Source of the DNA: DASSUW01 sp963835525
GTDB lineage: Bacteria; Actinomycetota; Thermoleophilia; Solirubrobacterales; Solirubrobacteraceae
DNA: 64,000 nucleotides
Assembly (NCBI GenBank): GCA_963835525.1
Contig: CAWIFM010000004.1
Coordinates: 248,001 to 312,000 of the forward strand
Direction of reading: 5' to 3'
Below are positions 56,477-64,000 of this stretch, one piece after another; position 1 is the first letter of the stretch, and every line of letters begins with the position of its first letter. Below the pieces are notes generated by a model. The model saw only the letters and a program-made list of their open reading frames with translations, had not been told where the DNA came from and did not search any database. Made by a program: the position numbers and the translations under genes.

Positions 56477-58234
56477 ATGGGCCTCATCCCCCCGCTCCGC
56501 CTCGCCCTCGCGCAGATCGACACGCGCGTCGGCGACCTCGAGGGCAACGTCGCCAAGATCGCCGAGCGGATCGCCGCCGCGCGCGACGCCGGCGCCGAGC
56601 TCGTGCTGTTCCCCGAGCTGGCGGTGACGGGCTACCCGCCCGAGGATCTGCTGCTCAAGGAGCACTTCCTGCAGGCCGCCGCCGAAGCCGTCTCCGATCT
56701 CGCCCGCGAGGCCGAGGGGATCGTCGCCCTGATCGGCTTCCCGGAGCGCGGCGACGACGTCTACAACGCCCTGGCGGTGCTGGCCGAGGGCGAGCTCCAG
56801 GCGGTCTACCGCAAGTCGGTGCTCCCGAACTACGGCGTCTTCGACGAGCAGCGCTACTTCCAGGTCGGCGAGGGCGGCGCCGTGCTCCAGCTCGGCGACG
56901 CGCGGCTCGGCCTGACCATCTGCGAGGACATCTGGACGCCCGGCCCGCCCGCCTCCGACGAGGCGCTGGCCGGCGCGGCGCTGATCCTCAACGCGTCCGC
57001 CTCGCCGTACCACGCCCTGAAGGGCCGCGACCGCGAGCGGATGCTGATCCAGCGTGCGCGCGACAACCTGTGCGCCGTCGCCTTCACCAACCTGGTCGGC
57101 GGGCAGGACGAGCTGATCTTCGACGGCCACTCGCTCCTGATCGACCACGAGGGCACCGTGCTGGCGCGCGCGCCGCAGTTCGAGGAGGCGCTGACCGTCG
57201 GCACCGTCGACCTGCAGGCGGCGCTCACCGCGCGGCTGCGCGACACGCGGCTGCGGCCGCCGGTGCGCCGCGCGCTGCCCGAGGTGCGGCGGCTCGAGCC
57301 GCTGGCGCGGCGCGAGCACGTGGACCCGTCGCCGGTCGGCGGCGACGTGGCGCCGCTGCTCGACCCCGAGGCCGAGGTCTACGCCGCGCTCGTGCTCGGC
57401 ACGCGCGACTACGTCGAGAAGAACGGCTTCGGCCGCGTGGTGATCGGCCTGTCCGGCGGGATCGACTCCACGCTGACCCTGCTGGTGGCGGTCGACGCGC
57501 TCGGCACCGACCGCGTGACGGCGGTGACCATGCCGTCGCGCTACTCGTCCTCGGGCACGCGCGACGACGCCAAGGTGCTGGCCGGGAACCTCGCGGTCGA
57601 GCTGCACGAGATCGCGATCGGGCCGGCGATGGAGGTCTACGAGCAGATGCTCGGGCCGATCTTCGGCGAGCGCGAGCCCGACATCACCGAGGAGAACCTG
57701 CAGGCCCGCATCCGCGGCAACCTGCTGATGGCGCTCTCGAACAAGTTCGGCTGGCTCGTGCTCACGACCGGCAACAAGTCCGAGAACTCGGTCGGGTACT
57801 CGACGCTGTACGGCGACTCGGCCGGCGGCTTCGCGGTGATCAAGGACGTCCCCAAGACGCTGGTCTACCGGCTGACCGAGTGGCGCAACGCCCAGGCCGA
57901 CACGCCGCCCGTCCCGCGCTCGGTGATCGACCGCCCCCCGAGCGCCGAGCTGCGCGACGATCAGAAGGACTCCGACTCGCTCGGCGACTACGACACGCTC
58001 GACGCCATCCTGGAGGCCTACGTCGAGGAGGACCAGGATCCCGAGCAGATCGAGCGCGCCGGCCAGCCGGCCGACGCGATCGAGCGCGTGGTCTCGCTCG
58101 TCGACCGTGCCGAGTACAAGCGCCGCCAGGCCCCTCCGGGGATCAAGATCACGCCGCGCGCGTTCGGGCGCGACCGCCGGATGCCGATCACCAACGCATA
58201 CCGACCGCGGCGGCCCGAGCTCAAGCGTCTCTGA
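56477..58234 (+). CDS. nadE: Glutamine-dependent NAD+ synthetase
   Basis: 585 residues. Glutaminase domain (nitrilase fold): Glu in LVLFPELAVTGYPPEDL, Lys in VYRKSVLPNYGVF, Cys in GLTICEDIW. Synthetase domain: VIGLSGGIDSTLTLLVAVDA (~320, the SGGxDS P-loop), MPSRYSSSGTRDDAKVLA, LTTGNKSENSVGYSTLYGD and the C-terminal PITNAYRP. All catalytic residues are present. Last step of NAD synthesis. Its end overlaps the convergent thioesterase by 14 bases. Confidence 0.96.
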   Translation: MGLIPPLRLALAQIDTRVGDLEGNVAKIAERIAAARDAGAELVLFPELAVTGYPPEDLLLKEHFLQAAAEAVSDLAREAEGIVALIGFPERGDDVYNALAVLAEGELQAVYRKSVLPNYGVFDEQRYFQVGEGGAVLQLGDARLGLTICEDIWTPGPPASDEALAGAALILNASASPYHALKGRDRERMLIQRARDNLCAVAFTNLVGGQDELIFDGHSLLIDHEGTVLARAPQFEEALTVGTVDLQAALTARLRDTRLRPPVRRALPEVRRLEPLARREHVDPSPVGGDVAPLLDPEAEVYAALVLGTRDYVEKNGFGRVVIGLSGGIDSTLTLLVAVDALGTDRVTAVTMPSRYSSSGTRDDAKVLAGNLAVELHEIAIGPAMEVYEQMLGPIFGEREPDITEENLQARIRGNLLMALSNKFGWLVLTTGNKSENSVGYSTLYGDSAGGFAVIKDVPKTLVYRLTEWRNAQADTPPVPRSVIDRPPSAELRDDQKDSDSLGDYDTLDAILEAYVEEDQDPEQIERAGQPADAIERVVSLVDRAEYKRRQAPPGIKITPRAFGRDRRMPITNAYRPRRPELKRL

Positions 58235-58646
58235 CGGCGACCGTCATCCGCACGAGGGCGCACAGGCGGTCCTCGTCGTCGGTGATGTCGACCTCCCAGA
58301 CCCACGTCGTGCGGCCCTTGTGGCGGCGGCGGGCCGTGGCGTGGACGGTGCCGCCGACGATCGGGCGCAGGAAGCTGGTCTGGTTGGACAGGCCCTGCGC
58401 GGTCTTGCCGTCCTCGTGCACGGCCAGCCAGGTCGCCACCGAGGTCAGCGACTCGGCGATCGAGGCGAACACGCCGCCGTGCACGAGCCCGGCCGGCTGG
58501 AGCAGTTCATCCCGCACGCGCACCTGCGCGCGCGCGAGCTCGTCGCCGATCTCCAGCACCTCGAGCCCATACAGCCGGTCGAACCCGACCGGGAAACTTC
58601 CGCCTTCGGCGGGCGTGTCCTTAAAGCCTTCGAACGGGGTCGTCAC
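58221..58646 (-). CDS. PaaI-type hotdog thioesterase
   Basis: 141 residues from GTG 58646. LLQPAGLVHGGVFASIAESL carries the HGG(x)hAxxxE motif, and TSFLRPIVGGTVHATARRRH is the second conserved strand. Probably a hydroxyphenylacetyl-CoA or general acyl-CoA thioesterase. The promoter -10 TAGTGT (58662-58657) lies 10 bases upstream and shares its TA with the divergent gene's -10. Confidence 0.82.
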   Translation of the reverse strand: MTTPFEGFKDTPAEGGSFPVGFDRLYGLEVLEIGDELARAQVRVRDELLQPAGLVHGGVFASIAESLTSVATWLAVHEDGKTAQGLSNQTSFLRPIVGGTVHATARRRHKGRTTWVWEVDITDDEDRLCALVRMTVAVRDA

Positions 58647-58656
58647 AGGGCGGGGC

Positions 58657-58666
58657 ACACTACCCT
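58657..58666. promoter_or_regulatory. Second shared divergent -10 (thioesterase / sigma-4-RskA fusion)
   Basis: ACACTACCCT: TACCCT (58661-58666) faces right and TAGTGT (58662-58657) faces left, sharing the central TA. Each is 10 bases from its start codon (58677 and 58646). Confidence 0.35.
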
Positions 58667-58676
58667 GGAGCACCGC

Positions 58677-59648
58677 ATGACGCCGCTCGACACGCTCGCC
58701 CCCGACCAGCGCGCCGTGCTGGAGCTGGTCCTGCGCCAGGGGCGCTCGTACGGGGAGCTCTCGGAGCTGCTCGCGATCCCCGAGCGCGACGTCCGCGCGC
58801 GCGCCGACGCCGGCCTGCGCGCGCTCGCGGGCGAGCCGGCGGCCGGGGTCGACAGCGGCCGGATCGCCGACTGGCTGCTGGGCCAGCAGCCCGACGCGGA
58901 CGCCGACCGCACGCGCACGGCGGTGGCACGCAGCCCCGAGGCGCGCGAGTGGGCGGCGGCCGCGGCCGACCGGCTCGGCGAGCTGGGCGGCGCGATGCCG
59001 GCCGTGCCGGCGGCCGACGACACGGACGACGACGCGCCGGTCGCGCCACGTCCCCGTCCCCGCCCGCTGCGCGACGCCGAGGCCCCCGCCGCGCCCCGCC
59101 CGCGCGAGAAGCCCGCGGCCGCGCCACGATCCTCGCGCCTCGGCGGCGCCATCCTGATCGGCGTCGTCGCACTGCTCGTCGTCGCGACGCTGCTGTGGAT
59201 CTTCGTGCTGCGCGACGACGAGGAGGAGCCGGCCTCGTCGGCGACCCCGACTCCGACTGCCACGGCCGGCGCCCAGGAGGGCAGCGACATCGTGCTCCAG
59301 GGCGTCGGCGACTCGCAGGGCGAGGGGCTGATGCGGCTGGTCCGGCGCGACGACGGCGCCGTCCAGTTCGCGATCGCCGCCCAGAACGTCCCGCCCAACG
59401 AGGGCAACGAGGTCTACGCCGTGTGGCTCACGCGCGAAGGCGGCCGCCCGCGCCGGCTCGGATTCGCGCAGACGCCGGTCGGCGAGGAGGGCATCCTCAC
59501 CACCGGCGGCCCGCAGCAGGGCGACGAGGACAAGTTCCCGCAGTGGTTCGCGACCTACGAGAAGATCCTCATCACGCGGGAGACCGACGCGAAGGCGCGC
59601 CAGCCGGGCCCGGCCGTGCTCGAGGGGACGCTTCCGGGCGGCGGCTGA
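58677..59648 (+). CDS. Sigma-region-4-like HTH fused to membrane RskA-type anti-sigma domain
   Basis: 323 residues. Residues 5-50 (LAPDQRAVLELVLRQGRSYG, ELSELLAIPERDVRARADAG) look like sigma-70 region 4, the usual target of anti-sigma factors. A charged linker follows, then one TM helix (156-178: GAILIGVVALLVVATLLWIF) and an extracytoplasmic domain (EVYAVWLTREGGRPRRLGFA) of the RskA C-terminal type. RskA proteins normally carry a zinc-finger anti-sigma domain in the cytoplasm, which is missing here. It may be a membrane-tethered transcription regulator or sigma mimic. No sigma gene is adjacent. Confidence 0.65.
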   Translation: MTPLDTLAPDQRAVLELVLRQGRSYGELSELLAIPERDVRARADAGLRALAGEPAAGVDSGRIADWLLGQQPDADADRTRTAVARSPEAREWAAAAADRLGELGGAMPAVPAADDTDDDAPVAPRPRPRPLRDAEAPAAPRPREKPAAAPRSSRLGGAILIGVVALLVVATLLWIFVLRDDEEEPASSATPTPTATAGAQEGSDIVLQGVGDSQGEGLMRLVRRDDGAVQFAIAAQNVPPNEGNEVYAVWLTREGGRPRRLGFAQTPVGEEGILTTGGPQQGDEDKFPQWFATYEKILITRETDAKARQPGPAVLEGTLPGGG

Positions 59649-59668
59649 TCGCCCGCCAGTCGAACGCA

Positions 59669-60544
59669 TCACCTGGGCCTCGCGAACTCGGCGATCGCGG
59701 CCAGGCGGTCGACGTCGGCCTCGCCGATCGGGCGCTGGAAGACCTCCTCCATCACCGCGGTCCAGCCGTGGATGAAGTAGCGCCAGCCGTCCTCCACGAG
59801 CAGCCCGGGCTGTGCGCGCGCCTGTCGCAGGAACTCGAGCTCGCCGCGGTAGTTGAGCTCCCACGCCGCCGAGCGCTCGGGGAATCGGGCACCCGGCGCC
59901 AGCGGCGTCCCCGGCCGGTCCTTGCCCATGCCGGTGGCGTTGACGATCAGCGACCGCGGCGGCAGCCCGGCGAGCGTCTCGCCGCCCGGCTCCGCGAGCC
60001 GGGGCTCTACGCGCGGGTCGGTGAAGCGCTCCAGCCGGTCGGGCGAGCGGTCCGTCACGACGATCCGCGCGGGCGGCGGGTCGGCCTCGAAGAGGCTGGC
60101 GACGATCGCGCCGCCGGCGCCGCCGGCGCCGAGGATGAGCGCGTGCCCGCCGTCGGCGAAGTACCCCGGCGGGGTCACGTGCTCGAGCGAGCGGGCGGCG
60201 GTCAGCGCGTCCTTCGCCCAGCCGAGCAGCCGTCCGTCGCGGCGCGCGATGCAGGAGACCTCGCCGAGCGCGCGGGCATGCTCGTCGACCTCGTCGAAGA
60301 GGTCGCCGGCGGCGCGGAAGACGTCGAGCTTGTGCGTCGTCACGAGCGCGCCGAGCACGTCGGCGTCGGCCTTCAGGGCGGCGATCGCCTCACGGAAGGT
60401 CTGCGGCGGAGCGCCGACCGGCAGGTCGACGCCCGCGAGCTCGACGTCGCCGGGCAGCCCGAGCGCATCGCGCCAGCGCGGGAAGATGCGCATGATCGAC
60501 GACGAGCCGGTGGTCACGCCGATGAACAGGAAGCGCCGGCTCAT
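59669..60544 (-). CDS. Shikimate dehydrogenase-like protein
   Basis: 291 residues. N-terminal substrate domain with GALVTTHKLDVFRAAGDLFD (VTxPHK becomes VTTHK; Lys kept), NAD(P) motif ALILGAGGAGGAIVASLFEA (~130) and SLIVNATGMGKDRPGTPL (~210). This is a divergent member of the AroE/QuiB group; the substrate may be another polyol acid. It follows the exported FAD enzyme gene on the same strand with a TAGAAT (60581-60576) possibly serving as its own -10, overlapping the upstream stop. Confidence 0.7.
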   Translation of the reverse strand: MSRRFLFIGVTTGSSSIMRIFPRWRDALGLPGDVELAGVDLPVGAPPQTFREAIAALKADADVLGALVTTHKLDVFRAAGDLFDEVDEHARALGEVSCIARRDGRLLGWAKDALTAARSLEHVTPPGYFADGGHALILGAGGAGGAIVASLFEADPPPARIVVTDRSPDRLERFTDPRVEPRLAEPGGETLAGLPPRSLIVNATGMGKDRPGTPLAPGARFPERSAAWELNYRGELEFLRQARAQPGLLVEDGWRYFIHGWTAVMEEVFQRPIGEADVDRLAAIAEFARPR

Positions 60545-60578
60545 GCGGCCAGGAGTTGCAAGCTCGTCATGACGAATT

Positions 60579-63080
60579 CTAGGCTCGCACCTCCAGCCCG
60601 TCGAACACCGCGCGGCCGAGCCGGGCGGCGTGCGAGCACACGACCACGCCGACGTCCTGAGTCGTCGCGGCGCTCGGCACCGTCGCCGTGCCGACCGTCG
60701 TCCATACGGCGCCGTCCAGGCTCCACGCGCCCGTGAACGTCGTGCCGCTGCGCGCCAGCCGCAGCCACGCCGGCGACGGCGTCGCCGCCGGTCCCGAGCG
60801 GGCGACGGACTCGACGGTGCCGCTCCCGTCGGCATCCCACAGCAGCAGGAAGCCGTTCTGCGGCTTCGCCACCAGCACCACGTAGCCGGCGGCCTTCCCC
60901 GCTCCCGACAGGTCGTTGCGCATCGCGAGCCCGGCGCGGGCGTTGGGATCGGTCGGATCCTGCGAGACGAGGCGCGTGGTCGCCACCGCGCCCGGGCCGG
61001 CCGCGGCGTCGAGGAACAGCGCTCCGTACTCGTCGACCCCGGTCCACAGGTCGGCGCCGCCCGCGATCACGGCCAGCCGGGAGCCGCGAGCGCCGAAGTG
61101 CGCCTCGGTCGAGGCGAACGTCCTCAGCGGCGGCGCGACGGGCTCGAGCACATAGGCCGGCTCGACGACGTCGAGCGAAGCGGGCGACCCGGCCACGGTG
61201 TAGCTCGCGCGGGCGCGCAGCTCGCCCGCCGCGGCGGGCTCGGGCTGGGCCGGCGCGGTGACCGTCCAGGTCGCCTCAACCGACTCGCCGGGCTCGACCC
61301 GGCCGGGCGCCGCCGACACCGGCGTCACGGTCCACGAGCCGCTCAACGACAGCTCGACGCCCTCGTAGGCGTCGACGTCGTCGTTGACCAGGGTGACCAC
61401 CACCGTGGCGGGCGAGCCGGGGCGCAGCTCCGGCGCCTCGACGGTCAGGCCGGGCGGCGGAGGCGGCCACTCGAGCACGGCGCGGTCGCGCAGCAGCTGC
61501 CGGCGCAGCGCCGGGTAGCCGACGTCCTGCACCGCCGCGCCCGCGTCCATTGCCAGCGACGCCGCCGTGGCCGCCGCCTGGCCGAGCGCCATGAACACCG
61601 GCTCCATCCGGATCGAGCCGTACGCGATGTGCGAGGCCGACAGGCAGACGGGCACGAGCAGGTTCTCGCACTCCCCGGCCCGCGGCACGATCGAGCGGTA
61701 GGAGACGGGGAACGGGGCCGGGACCGGCACCTGGACGTCGCCCTCGTTGCGCGCGTTCCCGCCGACCACCACGCGCTTGCAGTTGTGCGAGTCCATCGTG
61801 TACGAGGCCAGGCCGACCGGGTCCTCGGCCACCGCAGCGCCGCGGCAGTCGTGCTCGGTCATGACGTAATCGGAGACCATCCGGCGCGCCTCGCGGATGT
61901 ACAGCTCGTGCGGCCACCCGCCGGTCTCCGCGAACTCGTCGCGAGGCAGCCCCCACGCGCCGACCTCGGCCCGGATCGCCGCCGGCACGCGCGGGTCGTT
62001 GGCCAGGAACCACATCAGGCCCTGCTGGTAGGTCACGTGGTCCTGGAAGATCCGCTCGCGGTCCCAGTAGTCCGTGTCCGGCCAGTCGTGGTTGCGGCCG
62101 ATGTTGTCGCTCGAGACCGCCCCGTTGTTGTTCCAGTCGGTCTTGCCGTTCGGCATCGGCTGGTTGTTGCCGAGCACGTCCCAGATCCCGGCCTGGATGT
62201 AGCGCAGCAGCAGCTCGAAGCGCGCGGGGTCGTAGCCCTCTGGCTTGGGGAACGGGAGCCGGTCGGCCGCGCGCGTGAGGCAGACGCGGAAGTTGAACGC
62301 CTGGATCCGGTGGTCGGCCTCACCGGTGGTGCCCGGCGGATCGGGCGCGATGCCGGCCAGCAGCCCGCTCGACGGGTTGCCGGGCGTCACGTACGGGTCC
62401 ACGGGCACGCGGAACTGGTGGCCCGAGCGGAACTGCACCCCGTTCAAGGTCTCGCCGTGGGCCGCATTGCCCTCGCGGCCGGCGAACCACGAGACGCCGG
62501 CACGGGCGAGCAGGTCGCCCTCGTACGTGGCGTCGATGAACATCGCCGCGCGGAATCGCAGCCCGCTCTCCATCCGCAGCTCGAGGATGCGGTCGCGGCC
62601 CATCCGCACGGTGTGGAGCCGCTGCTCGCGCACGACCTCGATGCCGTGCTCGGCGACCCACGATTCGAACACCTCCTCGGCCACGTGCGGCTCGAAGGCG
62701 AAGCTCTCCGGCTTCCCGTACCGCTCGCCCACGCGGCGGTAGAACTCGCGCGACAGGCCGCCGATGGCCGCGATCCGGCCCGTGTCGGTGGCGCCCAGCC
62801 CGCTCGCGCTCATCCCGCCGATGTGGCGCCCGAACGCGGCGACCGACACGCTGCGGCCGAGCCGCCGGGCGATCACGGCCGCCGCGATCCCCGCCGACGT
62901 GCCGCCGTAGACGCAGACGTCGCTCACGATCGCGCGCGGTGCGGCCCGCGGCACGCGGTAGTAGTAGCGGAGCATGGGTGTCTCCCTGCCCGTCACACGC
63001 TGTGGCCAAGCCGCATAGAGCCCAGCCGCCCCCACACCGGCGGCAGCCATCAGCTGCCGCCGCGTCACCCGCCTCATCAT
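60579..63080 (-). CDS. Tat-exported FAD-dependent oxidoreductase with C-terminal beta domains
   Basis: 833 residues with a twin-arginine signal (RRVTRRQLMAAAGVGAAGLY) and strong Shine-Dalgarno (GGAGGAGG) before ATG 63080. FAD Rossmann motif SDVCVYGGTSAGIAAAVIA (~50), GRHIGGMSASGLGATDTGR (~85) and GDLLARAGVSWFAGREG. This fits the FAD_oxidored family often found with glycoside hydrolases. After residue ~540 come a NEW3-like Ig domain (LRPGSPATVVVTLVNDDVDA) and a lectin-like beta sandwich (ARAGLAMRNDLSGAGKAAGY). Probably acts on a carbohydrate outside the cell. The divergent LacI regulator gene suggests sugar control. Confidence 0.82.
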   Translation of the reverse strand: MMRRVTRRQLMAAAGVGAAGLYAAWPQRVTGRETPMLRYYYRVPRAAPRAIVSDVCVYGGTSAGIAAAVIARRLGRSVSVAAFGRHIGGMSASGLGATDTGRIAAIGGLSREFYRRVGERYGKPESFAFEPHVAEEVFESWVAEHGIEVVREQRLHTVRMGRDRILELRMESGLRFRAAMFIDATYEGDLLARAGVSWFAGREGNAAHGETLNGVQFRSGHQFRVPVDPYVTPGNPSSGLLAGIAPDPPGTTGEADHRIQAFNFRVCLTRAADRLPFPKPEGYDPARFELLLRYIQAGIWDVLGNNQPMPNGKTDWNNNGAVSSDNIGRNHDWPDTDYWDRERIFQDHVTYQQGLMWFLANDPRVPAAIRAEVGAWGLPRDEFAETGGWPHELYIREARRMVSDYVMTEHDCRGAAVAEDPVGLASYTMDSHNCKRVVVGGNARNEGDVQVPVPAPFPVSYRSIVPRAGECENLLVPVCLSASHIAYGSIRMEPVFMALGQAAATAASLAMDAGAAVQDVGYPALRRQLLRDRAVLEWPPPPPGLTVEAPELRPGSPATVVVTLVNDDVDAYEGVELSLSGSWTVTPVSAAPGRVEPGESVEATWTVTAPAQPEPAAAGELRARASYTVAGSPASLDVVEPAYVLEPVAPPLRTFASTEAHFGARGSRLAVIAGGADLWTGVDEYGALFLDAAAGPGAVATTRLVSQDPTDPNARAGLAMRNDLSGAGKAAGYVVLVAKPQNGFLLLWDADGSGTVESVARSGPAATPSPAWLRLARSGTTFTGAWSLDGAVWTTVGTATVPSAATTQDVGVVVCSHAARLGRAVFDGLEVRA

Positions 63081-63178
63081 CGCTGCCTCCTCCTCGGCCG
63101 GGAGGATCGCGAGCGAGTGACGCACCGTCAAGTCAGGATTTCTTGACAGGTCCGATCCGCGGGCATAGCGTGCCGGTT

Positions 63179-63203
63179 GACAACGTTGTCGGACATCGTT
63201 GTC
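63179..63203. promoter_or_regulatory. Tandem LacI-type operators
   Basis: GACAACGTTGTC (63179-63190) is a perfect 12-base palindrome; GACATCGTTGTC (63192-63203) is the same with one change. They are 13 bp apart and lie 9 bases before the LacI start. A central CG palindrome is typical of LacI-family operators, so autoregulation and control of the divergent FAD enzyme gene are likely. Confidence 0.65.
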
Positions 63204-63211
63204 CGCATCCG

Positions 63212-64000
63212 ATGAGCGTCCTGCGCAGCACGCGGCCCACCATTCGCGACGTCGCCTCGCGCGCCGGCGTGAGCCTCAAGACGGTCTCACGCGTCATCAA
63301 CGACGAGCCCGGCGTCGCCGTCGCCACCGCCGCCCGCGTGGGCGACGCCATCGACGAGCTCGGCTTCCAGCGCAACGACCTGGCCCGCTCGCTCCGCCAG
63401 GGCGTGTCCTCCTCCACCCTCGGCCTGGTCATCGAGGACGTCGCCAACCCGTTCTACTCGGCGATCGCCCAGGCGGTCGAGGCCGCCGCGCGCGAGCGCG
63501 GCTACCTGCTGATCACCGCCTCGTGCGAGGAGGACCCCGAGCGCGAGCGCGAGCTGGTGAACGCGCTGCTGCGCCGCCGGGTCGACGCGCTGCTGCTGGT
63601 GCCCGCCTCCCGCGAGCACTCCTACCTCGCCGGCGATACGCCGGTGGTCTTCCTCGACCGCCCGCCGGCCGGCCTGGAGGCCGACAGCGTGCTGCTCGAC
63701 AACTTCGGCGGCGCACGGAGCGCGGTCGAGCACCTGCTCGCCCACGGCCACCGGCGCATCGCCATGGTCGGCGATACCGAGGACCTGTTCACCGCGGCCG
63801 AGCGCCTCGCCGGCTACCGCCACGCCCTCGAGGCCGCCGGCGTGCCGATCCGCGAGGACCTGATCCGGCTCGGCACGCACGACGCCGCCCAGGCCGAGCG
63901 GGTCGTGGACGAGCTGCTCGCGCTCGCGCCCGACCGGAGGCCCACCGCGCTGTTCGCGGGCAACAACCGCAACGCCGTCGGCGCCCTGCGCGCCCTCCGG
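63212..64000 (+). CDS. LacI-family transcription regulator (C-terminus cut by window edge)
   Basis: 263 residues are visible. HTH: TIRDVASRAGVSLKTVSRVI (~10-29), hinge ELGFQRNDLARSLRQG (~50), then the periplasmic-binding-like sensor: LGLVIEDVANPFYSAIAQAV, VLLDNFGGARSAVEHLLAHG, HRRIAMVGD. The frame is open to position 64000. The start ATG 63212 is after the tandem operators. It probably senses a sugar and controls the divergent exported oxidoreductase. Confidence 0.92.
   Translation, partial: MSVLRSTRPTIRDVASRAGVSLKTVSRVINDEPGVAVATAARVGDAIDELGFQRNDLARSLRQGVSSSTLGLVIEDVANPFYSAIAQAVEAAARERGYLLITASCEEDPERERELVNALLRRRVDALLLVPASREHSYLAGDTPVVFLDRPPAGLEADSVLLDNFGGARSAVEHLLAHGHRRIAMVGDTEDLFTAAERLAGYRHALEAAGVPIREDLIRLGTHDAAQAERVVDELLALAPDRRPTALFAGNNRNAVGALRALR

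Noticed and set aside
1..64000. tRNA genes or attachment sites
   Set aside because: No tRNA T-arm consensus (GGTTCRANYCC) in a cloverleaf context and no direct repeats flanking an integrase were seen; a covariance search was not possible here.

Overview
The window is about 72% GC by eye, with short gene gaps, many GTG/TTG starts and many 1-4 base start/stop overlaps. The gene families (LAL-type LuxR regulators, GAF-containing NarX-type kinases, WS/DGAT acyltransferase, MMPL exporter, RskA-type anti-sigma domain, DUF3052, DUF3105, zur-znu) point to a high-GC actinobacterium, most likely Thermoleophilia/Solirubrobacterales. That placement is inferred from protein style, not from a marker gene. 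No rRNA, tRNA, CRISPR array, insertion sequence, phage gene or integrase was seen; this reads as ordinary chromosome.

Layout. 0-9.8 kb: the end of a membrane gene, a selenium-binding (methanethiol oxidase type) protein, NudC, a UlaG-like hydrolase, an M48 protease with an RsbW-like kinase, sulfite oxidase with a GroES-like protein, and a LolA-like/ABC-2 exporter operon. 9.8-13 kb: an NDH-2 dehydrogenase and an OmpR-type two-component system. These three transcription units (exporter, ndh, two-component system) share one promoter architecture: a direct repeat CTCTCA-N5-CTCTCA set 11-12 bp upstream of a -10 box. 13-22 kb: MOSC protein, small acidic and Cys-rich proteins, a chemoreceptor, a J-domain protein, and a signalling cluster of two related kinases flanking a response regulator split into separate receiver and HTH genes. 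22-34 kb: CPA1 antiporter, SRAP protein and a metal-uptake block: mntH, efeO-efeU-like iron uptake under DtxR-type operators, znuA-znuB-znuC-znuB under a Zur operator, and zur itself. 34-48 kb: amidase, methyltransferase, FAD oxidoreductase, a second M48 protease, ScyD/E-like protein, a ParB-like protein, a beta-lactamase-fold hydrolase with six tandem repeats, Nudix, phosphatase, hydrolase, CnoX-like thioredoxin, MMPL and PAP2. 48-56 kb: a large LAL regulator, a second NDH-2, DinB, an RlpA-like protein and a WS/DGAT acyltransferase. 56-64 kb: NadE, a thioesterase, a sigma-4-like/RskA fusion, a shikimate dehydrogenase-like protein, a large exported FAD enzyme and a divergent LacI regulator cut by the window edge.

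Regulation. At least twenty genes have a -10-like hexamer ending 6-8 bases before the start codon and no Shine-Dalgarno, so leaderless mRNAs look common. Two divergent pairs appear to share one symmetric -10 element. Five genes are broken by apparent frameshifts (positions ~506, 17303, 17875, 26432, 34464). Most look like single-base indels, which may be assembly errors; one (17875) also lacks a stretch of PAS domain and may be a real lesion.
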